Below, one piece after another: positions 50,637-59,457 of a DNA stretch of 64,000 nucleotides. The translations under genes were made by a program, and so were the position numbers. The first letter of the stretch is position 1; each line of letters begins with the position of its first letter. The notes below the pieces were generated by a model that worked only from the letters and a program-made list of their open reading frames with translations, was not told the DNA's origin and did no database searches. Source of the stretch: Rhodocyclales bacterium (GTDB taxonomy: Bacteria; Pseudomonadota; Gammaproteobacteria; Burkholderiales; Rhodocyclaceae); contig JACRMV010000001.1 in NCBI GenBank assembly GCA_016235025.1, positions 620,001 to 684,000 on the forward strand, given 5' to 3'.

Positions 50637-52501
50637 GGCAAAACCTGGTCAATTTTTTTTCCGGCCAGTGCGCGTTGCACGCTCTGGTTCATGCGGCGGG
50701 CAGCGAATTCATCGGTGGCGGAACTTAATTCCTGCATGGCGTCATCGATGGCACGCCGGTCGTCACCGGGAACGACCGCTTCCAGTCTGATAATCGCCCT
50801 GTCGATGCGTTCGCGCTCTTCGGGCGTCAATATCTCCGCGCTATCCTCAAGGGCCGAATGCGTCGCTTCGAGCAAACGCTGCGCCTCAACCTGCGCCTCG
50901 CGCAAGGCGCGACGAAACGCGTCGTCCCCGGCATGCGCAAACCCGGCTTGCAACATGGTGGCAACCTCATCATCGGTGAGACCGTAGGAAGGCTTGACCG
51001 CAATATGCGCTTCGCAGCCTGAGGTTTGTTCGCTGGCCGTGACCGAGAGCAGGCCATCTGCATCAATCTGGAACGTGACACGAATCCGTGCGGCACCTGC
51101 CACCATCGGCGGAATGCCGCGCAACTCGAACCGCGCCAGACTGCGGCAATCGGAAACCAGTTCACGCTCGCCTTGCACGACATGAATGGCCATTGCCGTC
51201 TGGCCATCCTTGAAGGTGGTGAATTCCTGCGTCTGGGCAATCGGCAGTGTCGAATTGCGCTGGATCACCTTCTCCACCAGTCCCCCCATCGTCTCCAGCC
51301 CGAGCGAAAGGGGAACCACGTCGAGCAGCAGCCAGTCCTCATCGGCAGTACGGTTGCCCGCCAGCAGATTGGCCTGCATGGCCGCACCCAGCGCCACGAC
51401 CTTGTCGGGATCGAGGTTGTTGAGCGGCTCCTGCTTGAACAAGTCGGCCACAGCATGCTGTATCTGCGGCATGCGGGTGGAGCCGCCCACCATCACCACG
51501 CCCCGCACATCGGTCACGGCCAAGCCGGCATCACGCAGCGCTTTGCGTGTCGGGATCAGGGTTTTTTGTACCAAAGTGCGGGTAATTTCAGTAAAAATAT
51601 CTGTCGTCAGCATCAGATCGACATATTCGCCACTGCTGAGCTTGACCGTGACCGGCGCCTCGCCATGGGATGAAAGATATTCCTTGGCTTCCCGCGCCTT
51701 GACCTGCAACAAACGCACATCGCCCGCCGAAAGCGGCTTGAGATGCGCCTGTTCGATCAGCCAGCAAAACACGCGATGATCGAAGTCATCCCCGCCCAAA
51801 GCGGAATCGCCGCCGGTAGCCAGCACCTCGAATACGCCTTTGGACAAACGCAGAATCGAAATGTCGAAGGTGCCGCCGCCCAGATCGAATACAGCATAAA
51901 TGCCTTCCGACGCATTATCCAGTCCATAGGCAATCGCCGCCGCCGTCGGCTCGTTGAGCAGGCGCAAGACGTTCAGGCCCGCCAGGCGTGCCGCATCCTT
52001 GGTGGCCTGGCGCTGGGCATCGTCAAAATACGCAGGCACCGTAACCACGGCGCCGACCAGTTCGCCGCCGAGAGAAGCCTCTGCCCGCAAGCGCAGGGCC
52101 TGGAGTATCACGGCCGAAACCTCAACCGGGCTTTTTATTCCGGCCGCTGTCCTGATCCTGACCATGCCTTCGGCATCAACAAAATCATAAGGCAGGGTTT
52201 CAATGTGGGCAATGTCGGCACGCCCCCGTCCCATGAAGCGTTTGACGGAAACCAGAGTGTTCTTCGGATCGGTCGCGGCATGTTTTCCTGCCTCGTAGCC
52301 GACTTCAGTTGTTCCATCGGGCAGATAGCGCACGATGGAAGGCAGCAAGGAGCGACCCTGCTCATCATTGAGTACCACGCTCATACCACTCTTGACAGAG
52401 GCCACCAGCGAATTTGTGGTGCCCAGATCAATGCCGACGGCAAGTCGATGCTGATGCGGCGCTGCGAATGTTCCCGGCTCCGCTATTTGGAGTAATGCCA
52501 T
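50633..52501 (-). CDS. hscA: Fe-S assembly chaperone HscA (Hsp70 family)
   Basis: HscA with HscB helps transfer clusters from IscU to apo-proteins. The 622-residue Hsp70 has the ATPase phosphate loops [15 protein letters not shown] and [48 protein letters not shown], and [10 protein letters not shown]. The substrate-binding domain starts near [13 protein letters not shown]. It lies 10 bp after hscB and overlaps the ferredoxin gene by ATGA. Confidence 0.96.
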   Translation of the reverse strand: MALLQIAEPGTFAAPHQHRLAVGIDLGTTNSLVASVKSGMSVVLNDEQGRSLLPSIVRYLPDGTTEVGYEAGKHAATDPKNTLVSVKRFMGRGRADIAHIETLPYDFVDAEGMVRIRTAAGIKSPVEVSAVILQALRLRAEASLGGELVGAVVTVPAYFDDAQRQATKDAARLAGLNVLRLLNEPTAAAIAYGLDNASEGIYAVFDLGGGTFDISILRLSKGVFEVLATGGDSALGGDDFDHRVFCWLIEQAHLKPLSAGDVRLLQVKAREAKEYLSSHGEAPVTVKLSSGEYVDLMLTTDIFTEITRTLVQKTLIPTRKALRDAGLAVTDVRGVVMVGGSTRMPQIQHAVADLFKQEPLNNLDPDKVVALGAAMQANLLAGNRTADEDWLLLDVVPLSLGLETMGGLVEKVIQRNSTLPIAQTQEFTTFKDGQTAMAIHVVQGERELVSDCRSLARFELRGIPPMVAGAARIRVTFQIDADGLLSVTASEQTSGCEAHIAVKPSYGLTDDEVATMLQAGFAHAGDDAFRRALREAQVEAQRLLEATHSALEDSAEILTPEERERIDRAIIRLEAVVPGDDRRAIDDAMQELSSATDEFAARRMNQSVQRALAGKKIDQVLP

Positions 52502-52511
52502 GATGTTTTAT

Positions 52512-53042
52512 CTAAAAAGTAACGGTTTCAAGCGCGTCGTCGATTTCATCCAGCAGTTTTTCCTGGAACATCAATTGACGCGCCAACCCGGTTGCTGCCT
52601 GAAAATCCTTGTGTGTGTCGATCAGTTCGGCGAGACGCTCATAAGCGATGGCAATTTCCTGCGACAGGCGCTGGCGCGTGGCATCCAGAGTCGCGGCGTC
52701 GTTGCCGTGACGGGCTTCGGTGACGGCTTCCCGCAACGCCATCTGATCCATCAAGAACTCCATCGGCATGGCGGTGTTGCTTTCGACCTGGGGGTCATGC
52801 CCAAGCAGGCCAAGCAGGTAACGCGCCCGTGCACCGGGCGACTTGAGCGTCTGGTAGGCCTCATTCACCCGCGTCGCCCACTGCATCGACAAACGCCGAC
52901 CGGCAACGCCGGCCTGTACATGACGATCGGGATGCACCTCGGCTTGAAGCTGACGGAAACGGCGATCGAGCTCGGCTCCCTCCACCCGCTGCGCACGGGG
53001 CAAGCCGAACAGGGCAAAGTGATCTGCCGAAAAATCAGGCAT
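52512..53042 (-). CDS. hscB: Fe-S assembly co-chaperone HscB (J-domain protein)
   Basis: HscB delivers IscU to HscA and stimulates its ATPase. The J-domain is at the N-terminus (MPDFSADHFALFGLPRAQ, AEVHPDRHVQAG with the HPD motif), followed by a C-terminal three-helix IscU-binding domain with MEFLMDQMALREAV. I place the start at 53042, which gives 176 residues and matches HscB; TTG/ATG codons at 53057 and 53054 are alternatives, and none has a strong Shine-Dalgarno. It lies between iscA and hscA. Confidence 0.9.
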   Translation of the reverse strand: MPDFSADHFALFGLPRAQRVEGAELDRRFRQLQAEVHPDRHVQAGVAGRRLSMQWATRVNEAYQTLKSPGARARYLLGLLGHDPQVESNTAMPMEFLMDQMALREAVTEARHGNDAATLDATRQRLSQEIAIAYERLAELIDTHKDFQAATGLARQLMFQEKLLDEIDDALETVTF

Positions 53043-53070
53043 GGCTGCAACCATCAATCACCAACCGCCA

Positions 53071-53394
53071 TCAGGTCGTGAATGACTCGCCGCAACCGCA
53101 TTCGGCCTTGACATTGGGGTTGTTGAACTTGAATCCCTCGTTCATGCCTTCCCGGGTGTAGTCCAGTTCCGTGCCGTCGATATAAGGCAGGCTTTTCGGA
53201 TCGACCAGAATCTTGATGCCATGACTTTCGAACACCAGATCCTCCGGCAGCGCAGCATCGGCAAATTCGATTTTATAGGCCAGCCCCGAGCAACCTGTCG
53301 TCTTGACCCCGAGGCGAACTCCAAGCCCCTTGCCACGCTTGGCAATGAAGTCGGCGACGTGCTTGGCGGCAGGCGCTGATAAGCTGATTGACAT
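53071..53394 (-). CDS. iscA: A-type Fe-S carrier protein IscA
   Basis: IscA carries iron or Fe-S clusters. The start at 53394 ([20 protein letters not shown]) gives 107 residues; the track start at 53673 reads an antisense frame of iscU. The three ligand cysteines are in [14 protein letters not shown] and AECGCGESF. It lies 2 bp after the iscU stop. Confidence 0.96.
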   Translation of the reverse strand: MSISLSAPAAKHVADFIAKRGKGLGVRLGVKTTGCSGLAYKIEFADAALPEDLVFESHGIKILVDPKSLPYIDGTELDYTREGMNEGFKFNNPNVKAECGCGESFTT

Positions 53395-53396
53395 GA

Positions 53397-53780
53397 TCAG
53401 GCCTCGTGTCTTTTCTTGTAATCGTCCACCGCTGCCCTGATCGCATCTTCGGCGAGGATGGAGCAGTGAATCTTCACCGGCGGCAAAGCCAGTTCCTCGG
53501 CGATATGGGTGTTCTTGATTTCCAGCGCCTGATCCAGCGTCTTGCCCTTGACCCATTCGGTCACCAGCGAAGACGAGGCGATCGCCGAGCCACATCCATA
53601 AGTCTTGAATTTGGCGTCTTCGATGATGCCATCCTTGCCGACCCGGATTTGCAGCTTCATCACATCGCCGCAAGCAGGCGCGCCGACCATGCCGGTGGCG
53701 ACACCCTCTTCTTCCTTGCCGAAGGAACCAACGTTGCGTGGGTTTTCGTAGTGATCCAGTACTTTTTCGCTATAGGCCAT
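53397..53780 (-). CDS. iscU: Fe-S cluster scaffold protein IscU
   Basis: IscU is the scaffold on which new [2Fe-2S] clusters are built. The 127-residue protein has [50 protein letters not shown], the LPPVK motif read by HscA, and [14 protein letters not shown] with the third Cys. The length and motifs are standard. It follows iscS by 17 bp. Confidence 0.97.
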   Translation of the reverse strand: MAYSEKVLDHYENPRNVGSFGKEEEGVATGMVGAPACGDVMKLQIRVGKDGIIEDAKFKTYGCGSAIASSSLVTEWVKGKTLDQALEIKNTHIAEELALPPVKIHCSILAEDAIRAAVDDYKKRHEA

Positions 53781-53797
53781 GATGTTTCTCCTTTAAA

Positions 53798-55009
53798 TCA
53801 GTGTGCAGCCCACTGCACGGTGTTGAGGTCAATACCCTCTTTGAACATGTCCCACAAGGGCGACAACTCACGCAGCCTGCCGATCTTCTCATGCAACAAT
53901 TTGACTGTGAAATCAACGTCATGTTCCGTTGTGAAACGCCCCAGTGTGAAGCGAATCGAACTGTGCGCCAACTCGTCGGAACGTCCCAGCGCACGCAGGA
54001 CATAGGACGGCTCAAGACTGGCCGAAGTGCAGGCCGAGCCGCTCGAAACGGCAATGTCTTTGATCGCCATGATCAGGGACTCGCCTTCGACAAAGTTGAA
54101 ACTGACATTGAGGTTGTGCGGCACGCGCTGCTCCAGGTCGCCATTGACGTAGGTTTCCTCGATATCCATCAGGCCACTCATCAGCTTGTCGCGCAGCATG
54201 CGGATGCGTTCGTTCTCGGTTGCCATTTCTTCGCGTGCGATACGGAATGCCTCGCCCATGCCGATGATCTGATGCGTTGCCAGTGTGCCGGAACGCAAAC
54301 CGCGCTCATGGCCGCCACCATGAATCTGCGCTTCCAGGCGGATTCGCGGCTTGCGTCGCACATACAGCGCACCGATGCCTTTCGGGCCATAGGTCTTGTG
54401 CGCCGAGAACGACATCAGGTCGACTTTCAGCGTGGCCAGGTCGATCGGCATCTTGCCCGTGGCCTGTGCGGCATCGACATGGAAAATCACTCCTTTCTCG
54501 CGGCAGATTTCACCGATTTCGGCGATCGGCTGAATCACGCCAATTTCGTTGTTCACCGCCATCACCGATGCCAGCACCGTATCCGGGCGCAGCGCGGCCT
54601 TGAACTGATCGACACTGATCAGGCCGTTTTCCTGCGGCACGATATAGCTTGCCTCGAAACCCTGGCGCTCCAGTTCCTTCACCGTATCGAGCACCGCCTT
54701 GTGCTCCGTGGTCACCGTGACGATGTGCTTGCCTTTGGTGCCGGCGTAGAAATGCGCCGCGCCCTTGATCGCCAGATTATTCGATTCGGTCGCGCCGGAA
54801 GTCCAGATGATGTCCTTGGCATCTGCCCCGACCAGTTTCGCCACTTCTTCCCGCGCTTCTTCAACAGCCTTTTCAGCTTCCCAGCCGTAGGCATGCGAAC
54901 GCGACGCCGGATTGCCGAAATGCTCCGTCAGCCAGGGGATCATTTTCCCTGCCACACGCGGATCAACCGGCGTGGTCGAGGAATAATCGAGGTAAATCGG
55001 CATTTTCAT
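53798..55009 (-). CDS. iscS: Cysteine desulfurase IscS
   Basis: IscS is a PLP enzyme that takes sulfur from cysteine for IscU and tRNA thiolation. The start at 55009 ([19 protein letters not shown]) follows GGAGAG and gives 403 residues. The PLP Lys is in [18 protein letters not shown], and the catalytic Cys is in the IscS-type [20 protein letters not shown]. It is directly preceded by a second, different cysteine desulfurase gene (14-bp gap). Confidence 0.97.
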   Translation of the reverse strand: MKMPIYLDYSSTTPVDPRVAGKMIPWLTEHFGNPASRSHAYGWEAEKAVEEAREEVAKLVGADAKDIIWTSGATESNNLAIKGAAHFYAGTKGKHIVTVTTEHKAVLDTVKELERQGFEASYIVPQENGLISVDQFKAALRPDTVLASVMAVNNEIGVIQPIAEIGEICREKGVIFHVDAAQATGKMPIDLATLKVDLMSFSAHKTYGPKGIGALYVRRKPRIRLEAQIHGGGHERGLRSGTLATHQIIGMGEAFRIAREEMATENERIRMLRDKLMSGLMDIEETYVNGDLEQRVPHNLNVSFNFVEGESLIMAIKDIAVSSGSACTSASLEPSYVLRALGRSDELAHSSIRFTLGRFTTEHDVDFTVKLLHEKIGRLRELSPLWDMFKEGIDLNTVQWAAH

Positions 55010-55023
55010 AGGTGCTCTCCAGT

Positions 55024-56193
55024 TCAATGTGTTGGAACGGCCACTGCTGCGACCAGTCCTTTAAGTTGCAATAGCGTGTTATCCAGCGCCCTGAAAAAGT
55101 CGCGCACTTGCTGCTGTGTATTCCCGGCGCCAAGACTGATGCGTACTGCCGCGCGCGCAAGAGCGGGGCTAACACCCATCGCCAGCAGCACCTTGGAGGG
55201 TTCCGGATGGGCGCTGGAGCAGGCTGCGCCGGCGGCCACGGCGAAACCGGCGCGATCGAGCCAGGCCACCAGCGTCTCGCCATCAAAGCCGTCAAAAGAA
55301 AAATAGATCGTGTTCGGCAAGCGCTGCACCGCACTGGCGAAAATAACCGCCCCCCGCGCCACCAGACCATCTTCAAGCTCGGTGCGCAAAGCGAGCAACC
55401 CTGCCGCCTGTCCTTTGATTCGCTCCACGGCAAGCTCTGCGGCCAAGCCAAAACCGACAATAGCCGCCACGTTTTCAGTACCCGAGCGTAAACCACGCTC
55501 GTGACCGCCGCCTGCAATCAATGCTTGCAAATCGACCCGCTTATCCACAACCAGCGCACCGGCGCCTTTCGGTCCGCCGATCTTGTGTGCCGAAAGCGTC
55601 ATCGCATGCACGCCAGCTGCATTGAAGACACGAAAGCTCAACGGCAACTTGCCAAAGGCCTGCACCGCATCGGTGTGAAACCAGGCATGTGCCGACTGTG
55701 CCTGTGCCGCCAGCTTGGTCACATCCTGCACGACGCCCGTTTCGTTGTTGGCCAGCATCACCGAAACCAGTGCCGGCTTCTCGGCCAATGCGGCGGAAAA
55801 GTCGGCGCTGGCGATACGGCAATCCGCATCCACTGCGATCTCGCGTACTTGCCAGCCGCAACGCGCCAACTGCCGTGCCGGCTCTCGCACACAGGGGTGT
55901 TCGATGGCTGAAATAGCCAGCGTGCCGGGGGCGAGCATTGCCGCCGCACCCTTGATAAACAGGTTGTTGGCCTCCGAGCCGCCGCTGGTAAAAATCACTT
56001 CCGTCGGATGGGCGCCCACAGCGCAAGCCACCCTTTGGCGCGCCTCGTCAATTGCACGCCGCGCTGCGCGACCATACTCATGCCGACTGGAGGCGTTGCC
56101 ATAATGCTGCGTCAAATACGGCAACATCCCGTCCAGCACCCGCGTATCGAGCGGCGTGGTCGCATTGTGGTCGAAATAGACGGGAGTGAACAT
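55024..56193 (-). CDS. Second cysteine desulfurase (NifS/IscS-like) in the isc operon
   Basis: The start at 56193 ([16 protein letters not shown]) gives 389 residues; the track start adds six residues. PLP fold: [34 protein letters not shown] Lys in [17 protein letters not shown], and catalytic Cys in [17 protein letters not shown]. It differs clearly from the neighbouring IscS in length, start and the Cys loop, so it is not a recent duplicate. A repeat copy encodes [12 protein letters not shown] at about residue 130. Between iscR and iscS, it is probably IscR-regulated. Its partner and role are unknown. Confidence 0.92.
   Translation of the reverse strand: MFTPVYFDHNATTPLDTRVLDGMLPYLTQHYGNASSRHEYGRAARRAIDEARQRVACAVGAHPTEVIFTSGGSEANNLFIKGAAAMLAPGTLAISAIEHPCVREPARQLARCGWQVREIAVDADCRIASADFSAALAEKPALVSVMLANNETGVVQDVTKLAAQAQSAHAWFHTDAVQAFGKLPLSFRVFNAAGVHAMTLSAHKIGGPKGAGALVVDKRVDLQALIAGGGHERGLRSGTENVAAIVGFGLAAELAVERIKGQAAGLLALRTELEDGLVARGAVIFASAVQRLPNTIYFSFDGFDGETLVAWLDRAGFAVAAGAACSSAHPEPSKVLLAMGVSPALARAAVRISLGAGNTQQQVRDFFRALDNTLLQLKGLVAAVAVPTH
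55797..55822 (+). repeat. Dispersed repeat copy in the second cysteine desulfurase gene
   Basis: AAAAGTCGGCGCTGGCGATA then CGGCAA. Read antisense in the gene as RIASADFS. By my recollection of relatives, this stretch has the same number of residues without the repeat, which suggests replacement and not insertion. Confidence 0.85.
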
Positions 56194-56211
56194 GGCGTGA
56201 CAAGCAGTCAA

Positions 56212-56694
56212 TCAAACAGGGCACTCGACACCCGCGCGGCGAACCTGGCTCACAGGTCGTTCACCACGCAGCACATTGTCTGCTCTGGCCTGCTGCTGGG
56301 CTACGAGTTCCGCCAGGCTGACCGAGTTGAGATACTCAAACATCTTCTCGTTCAATGTGGTCCATAGCTGGTGCGTCATGCAGGGCTTTACATCCTCGGT
56401 GCAATTCCGTTTGCCACCGCATTGCGTGGCGTCGAGCGACTCATCAACGGCATTGATGATGTCTGCCACCGAAATCATGTCCAGTGACTTGGCCAGGCAG
56501 TAACCACCTCCTGGCCCGCGCACGCTGGAAACCAGATCCCGACGGCGCAATTTGCCAAACAGTTGTTCAAGATAGGAGAGGGAAATCTTCTGCCGCTCGC
56601 TGATTCCTGCCAAGGTCACCGGCCCGCCCTGCTGACGCAAAGCCAGATCAATCATCGCAGTTACAGCAAAGCGCCCTTTAGTCGTCAGTCGCAT
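56212..56694 (-). CDS. iscR: Fe-S cluster-sensing regulator IscR (Rrf2 family)
   Basis: IscR represses the isc operon when it holds a [2Fe-2S] cluster. The start at 56694 ([19 protein letters not shown]) follows GGAGG and gives 160 residues. The winged HTH is at about 10-60 ([32 protein letters not shown]). The cluster cysteines are [14 protein letters not shown], spaced x5 and x6; E. coli IscR has x5 and x5. The promoter and two IscR-type sites lie upstream, the first overlapping the cysE 3' end. Confidence 0.95.
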   Translation of the reverse strand: MRLTTKGRFAVTAMIDLALRQQGGPVTLAGISERQKISLSYLEQLFGKLRRRDLVSSVRGPGGGYCLAKSLDMISVADIINAVDESLDATQCGGKRNCTEDVKPCMTHQLWTTLNEKMFEYLNSVSLAELVAQQQARADNVLRGERPVSQVRRAGVECPV

Positions 56695-56762
56695 AACGGA
56701 TACCTCCCATGAATGGCACACCCGCCCACATGCTTATCTTTCGCCGGAAATTCGCCAGCCGA

Positions 56763-56787
56763 ATACCCGACTACTGCGACCGATTTT
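56763..56787 (-). promoter_or_regulatory. Candidate IscR type 1 site 2 (partial match)
   Basis: One half, minus strand TAGTCGGGTAT, matches the type 1 half-site YAGTCRRSTAT exactly. The other half is weak. It lies 29 bp from site 1, giving tandem sites as at the E. coli iscR promoter. Confidence 0.6.
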
Positions 56788-56812
56788 ATTGTATCCCGAC
56801 AATTTTAGTCAA
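56783..56812 (-). promoter_or_regulatory. Predicted promoter of iscR and the isc operon
   Basis: Minus strand TTGACT (56807-56812), an 18-bp spacer and TAAAAT (56783-56788). The -35 overlaps the last codons and stop of cysE and sits inside IscR site 1, so holo-IscR would block it. Confidence 0.7.
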
Positions 56813-56816
56813 CTAT
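56792..56816 (-). promoter_or_regulatory. Candidate IscR type 1 binding site 1
   Basis: Minus strand ATAGTTGACTAAAATTG then TCGGGATA. It fits the type 1 consensus (ATASYYGACTR, three W, YAGTCRRSTAT) at nearly every position. It overlaps the cysE stop codon. Confidence 0.8.
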
Positions 56817-57557
56817 TTTTGAGAGATAGTTCGGATCGAATTTATCAGCCGTCGCCATATCATCTTCAAGCGATACCCCCGTGCGCTCGATGGCTTTCAA
56901 CAGCGCCTCAAGACGCCGATCGGTATCGACCGCATGGTCAAGCAAGCCATGGATTGCCTTGGCCAGCGGATCGTCTTCAGTCTTACTGATGGCATACGCT
57001 GAAAAGCCCATTTTCTCGGCGTGCTCTTCACGTACCGCTTCCTGACCGGCATCGACGATGCGCGCCGGAATGCCTACCGCCGTCGCTCCCGCAGGCACAT
57101 CACGAACCACTACAGCATTGGAGCCTACCTTCGCCCCTTCGCCGAGGGTAATCGGCCCCAGCACCTTGGCTCCGGCGCCAATCACTACACCCCGCATCAA
57201 TGTCGGATGGCGTTTGCCCTTGCTCCACGAAGTGCCGCCCAGCGTAACGCCGTGATATAGCGTGCAGTCGTCGCCGATCACGGCGGTCTCGCCGATCACG
57301 ACGCCCATGCCATGATCGATGAAGACGCGACGGCCGATGGTCGCCCCGGGATGAATCTCGATGCCCGTTGCCCAGCGCGTCAAATGCGCCAGAAACCGGG
57401 CCAGCCAGCGTAGCCGGGAACCCCACAACCAGTGCGCCAACCGATGCAATACGAGGGCATGAAATCCCGGGTAGCAGGTCAGCACCTCCCAGGTCGAGCG
57501 GGCTGCCGGATCGCGTTCAAAAACGCAGGAGATGTCTTCGCGCAAACGGGAGATCAT
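56805..57557 (-). CDS. cysE: Serine O-acetyltransferase
   Basis: CysE makes O-acetylserine, the precursor of cysteine. The 250-residue protein has an N-terminal helical part and a left-handed beta-helix of hexapeptide repeats ([60 protein letters not shown]). The cysteine made supplies sulfur for the isc genes directly downstream. It overlaps trmJ by ATGA. Its final codons (K I V D stop) also form part of the iscR promoter and IscR site. Confidence 0.95.
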   Translation of the reverse strand: MISRLREDISCVFERDPAARSTWEVLTCYPGFHALVLHRLAHWLWGSRLRWLARFLAHLTRWATGIEIHPGATIGRRVFIDHGMGVVIGETAVIGDDCTLYHGVTLGGTSWSKGKRHPTLMRGVVIGAGAKVLGPITLGEGAKVGSNAVVVRDVPAGATAVGIPARIVDAGQEAVREEHAEKMGFSAYAISKTEDDPLAKAIHGLLDHAVDTDRRLEALLKAIERTGVSLEDDMATADKFDPNYLSKIVD

Positions 57558-58309
57558 GGTCGAAATTTTCCTTTTCCTTCGAGCGCCGCAAGCAAGCCGC
57601 GCAAAATGTTGACTTCCTCTTTTTCCAGTACGGCGCGGGAAAACAGTCGTCGCATGCGGAGAGTAAACCGTTTCGGGCTGGCCGGATCGAGAAAACCGCA
57701 GCCCAATGCAGCCTGCTCCAGATGCGTAACGAAATGCTCTATTTCATCGTGCGTTGCCGGCAACCCGGCACCGGAAATTTCCGGCGGCAAACCCGGATTC
57801 AGCGCCGCCAGACGCAACTCGTAGCACATCACCTGCACCGCTGCCGCGACGTTGAGCGAACTGAAATCGGGATTGACCGGAATCATCGCCCAGCGCCGGC
57901 ATTGGGCCAGTTCCTCGTTTGACAGTCCCGCCGTTTCATTGCCAAACACCAGCGCCACATCACCGTGGACTGTCTGCGCCACCATCTCGGCCGCCGCTTC
58001 CCGCGCCCAGAGCGCCGGTGTCGCCAGTTCGCGCCGCCGCGCACTCATGGCCACCGCCAGTACCGTTCCCGAAAGCGCCTCGGGCAACGATGACACGACC
58101 TGTGCCGCCGCCAAAATATCCGTTGCCCCGGCAGCCATCGCCGCAGCCTGGGCATCGGGAAACTTTTGCGGATTGACCAGCACCAGCCGGGAAAGCCCCA
58201 TGACCTTCATCGCCCGCGCTGCCGCGCCGATATTTCCGGGATGACTGGTATGCGACAGGACAACGCGAATGCGCTCAAAAGTCGGCGCTGGCGAGACGGT
58301 GAAGGTCAA
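57554..58309 (-). CDS. trmJ: tRNA/rRNA methyltransferase TrmJ-like (SpoU/TrmH SPOUT family)
   Basis: TrmJ 2'-O-methylates position 32 of tRNAs. The core has [44 protein letters not shown] and [22 protein letters not shown]. The N-terminus is uncertain: ahead of ERIRVVLSH the sequence [11 protein letters not shown] is mostly a repeat copy, and there is no ATG. I place the start at a TTG at 58309 (251 residues); the track uses a TTG at 58363. The original start may have been altered by the repeat. It overlaps cysE by ATGA. Confidence 0.85.
   Translation of the reverse strand: MTFTVSPAPTFERIRVVLSHTSHPGNIGAAARAMKVMGLSRLVLVNPQKFPDAQAAAMAAGATDILAAAQVVSSLPEALSGTVLAVAMSARRRELATPALWAREAAAEMVAQTVHGDVALVFGNETAGLSNEELAQCRRWAMIPVNPDFSSLNVAAAVQVMCYELRLAALNPGLPPEISGAGLPATHDEIEHFVTHLEQAALGCGFLDPASPKRFTLRMRRLFSRAVLEKEEVNILRGLLAALEGKGKFRP
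58277..58303 (+). repeat. Dispersed repeat copy at the N-terminus of trmJ
   Basis: AAAAGTCGGCGCTGGCGAGA then CGGTGAA, nearly identical to the core. Read antisense it encodes TVSPAPTF just before the conserved ERIRVVLSH. Confidence 0.88.
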
Positions 58310-58441
58310 TTTAAGGTACCGGGTCGAATAGCATGAAACACAGAATTCGCCATCGCGATGCAAGGAACGTATGGGCAGGCGAACGGGTTCATATTAGAAT
58401 TGAGGCCTTCGCGCACAACGCGCCTGCTCTCCTCAAAATTC

Positions 58442-59248
58442 ATGCATCCCACACTCAACATCGCCGTCAAGGCCGCGCGTAGTGCCGGCAAGATCATCAA
58501 CCGTGCCAGCCTTGACATCGAATCGCTCAATATCAGCGTCAAGCAACAGAGCGATTACGTCACCGAAGTCGATCGTGCCGCCGAAGCTGCAATTATCGCT
58601 GTCCTGCGCGACGCCTACCCTGCCTACGGAATTCTAGCAGAGGAGTCCGGACTGGCTGGCACTGACGCCCATGCCGAGTTCCAGTGGATCATCGACCCGC
58701 TCGACGGCACCACCAACTTTATCCACGGCGTGCCGCAATACGCCATTTCAATTGCCCTCGCGCACAAAGGCGTGATGCAGCAAGCCGTGGTGTACGACCC
58801 TAACCGCAATGAAATTTTCACCGCCAGCAAAGGCGGCGGAGCCTTCGTCAACGGCCGCCGCATACGCGTCGCCAAACGCGACAAACTCGATGAAGCCTTG
58901 ATCGGCACAGGTTTCCCCTATCGGATGTTTGAGCATATCGACACCTACCTCGCCATCTTCAAGGAAATTGCACAAAAAACCGCCGGCATGCGTCGGCCGG
59001 GCGCCGCTGCGCTCGATCTCGCCTGGGTTGCCTGCGGCCGCATGGATGGGTTCTGGGAACTTGGCCTCGCTCCGTGGGACATGGCGGCCGGCAGCTTGCT
59101 CATCACCGAAGCGGGCGGCCTCGTTGGTGACCTCTCCGGTGAAGCGAATTACATGAAAACCGGCAACATCATCGGCGGCAACCCGAAAATTTTCAGTCAA
59201 CTGCTGCAAATCATCGCCTCGCACCGCACGGCTACACTGCCAGCCTGA
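58442..59248 (+). CDS. suhB: Inositol monophosphatase family protein (SuhB)
   Basis: The start at 58442 ([16 protein letters not shown]) gives 268 residues. Metal and active-site motifs are [20 protein letters not shown] (Glu), [20 protein letters not shown] and the C-terminal [20 protein letters not shown]. SuhB dephosphorylates inositol-1-phosphate; in E. coli it also binds ribosome assembly/antitermination factors. It is divergent from trmJ and ends at a terminator. Confidence 0.94.
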   Translation: MHPTLNIAVKAARSAGKIINRASLDIESLNISVKQQSDYVTEVDRAAEAAIIAVLRDAYPAYGILAEESGLAGTDAHAEFQWIIDPLDGTTNFIHGVPQYAISIALAHKGVMQQAVVYDPNRNEIFTASKGGGAFVNGRRIRVAKRDKLDEALIGTGFPYRMFEHIDTYLAIFKEIAQKTAGMRRPGAAALDLAWVACGRMDGFWELGLAPWDMAAGSLLITEAGGLVGDLSGEANYMKTGNIIGGNPKIFSQLLQIIASHRTATLPA

Positions 59249-59274
59249 GATCGAACCGCTCCTTGCCAAGAAAC

Positions 59275-59300
59275 AAAAAGCCACCCGAAGGTGGCTTTTT
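59275..59300. terminator. Terminator after suhB
   Basis: GCCACC-CGAA-GGTGGC flanked by AAAAA and TTTTT, a GNRA-like tetraloop. It separates suhB from the minus-strand tRNA-Val gene and probably works in both directions. Confidence 0.93.
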
Positions 59301-59330
59301 AACTTCAACTTACCGATTTCCTACCGAATC

Positions 59331-59407
59331 TGGTAGGCGCGATTGGACTCGAACCAACGACCCCCACCATGTCAAGGTGGTGCTCTAACCAGCTGAGCTA
59401 CGCGCCT
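59331..59407 (-). tRNA. tRNA-Val (anticodon GAC)
   Basis: Minus strand AGGCGCG acceptor pairs with CGCGCCT, then A and an encoded CCA. The anticodon arm is CCACC-TTGACAT-GGTGG, anticodon GAC. The T arm carries GGTTCGAGTCC. Length 77 nt. Confidence 0.96.
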
Positions 59408-59457
59408 GCTACAAGAGGGCCGCATTCTACCTGAAACACGTCCGCCGTCAAACCGTT

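Noticed and set aside
53347-53362. GAAGTCGGCGACGTGC in iscA as a repeat copy
   Set aside because: Matches AAGTCGGCG only, then diverges; it lies in ordinary iscA coding sequence and could arise by chance.
53801-55306. 501-aa plus-strand ORF antisense to iscS
   Set aside because: Shadow ORF over two highly conserved cysteine desulfurases; composition rich in His, Arg and Gln, typical of reverse-frame reading.
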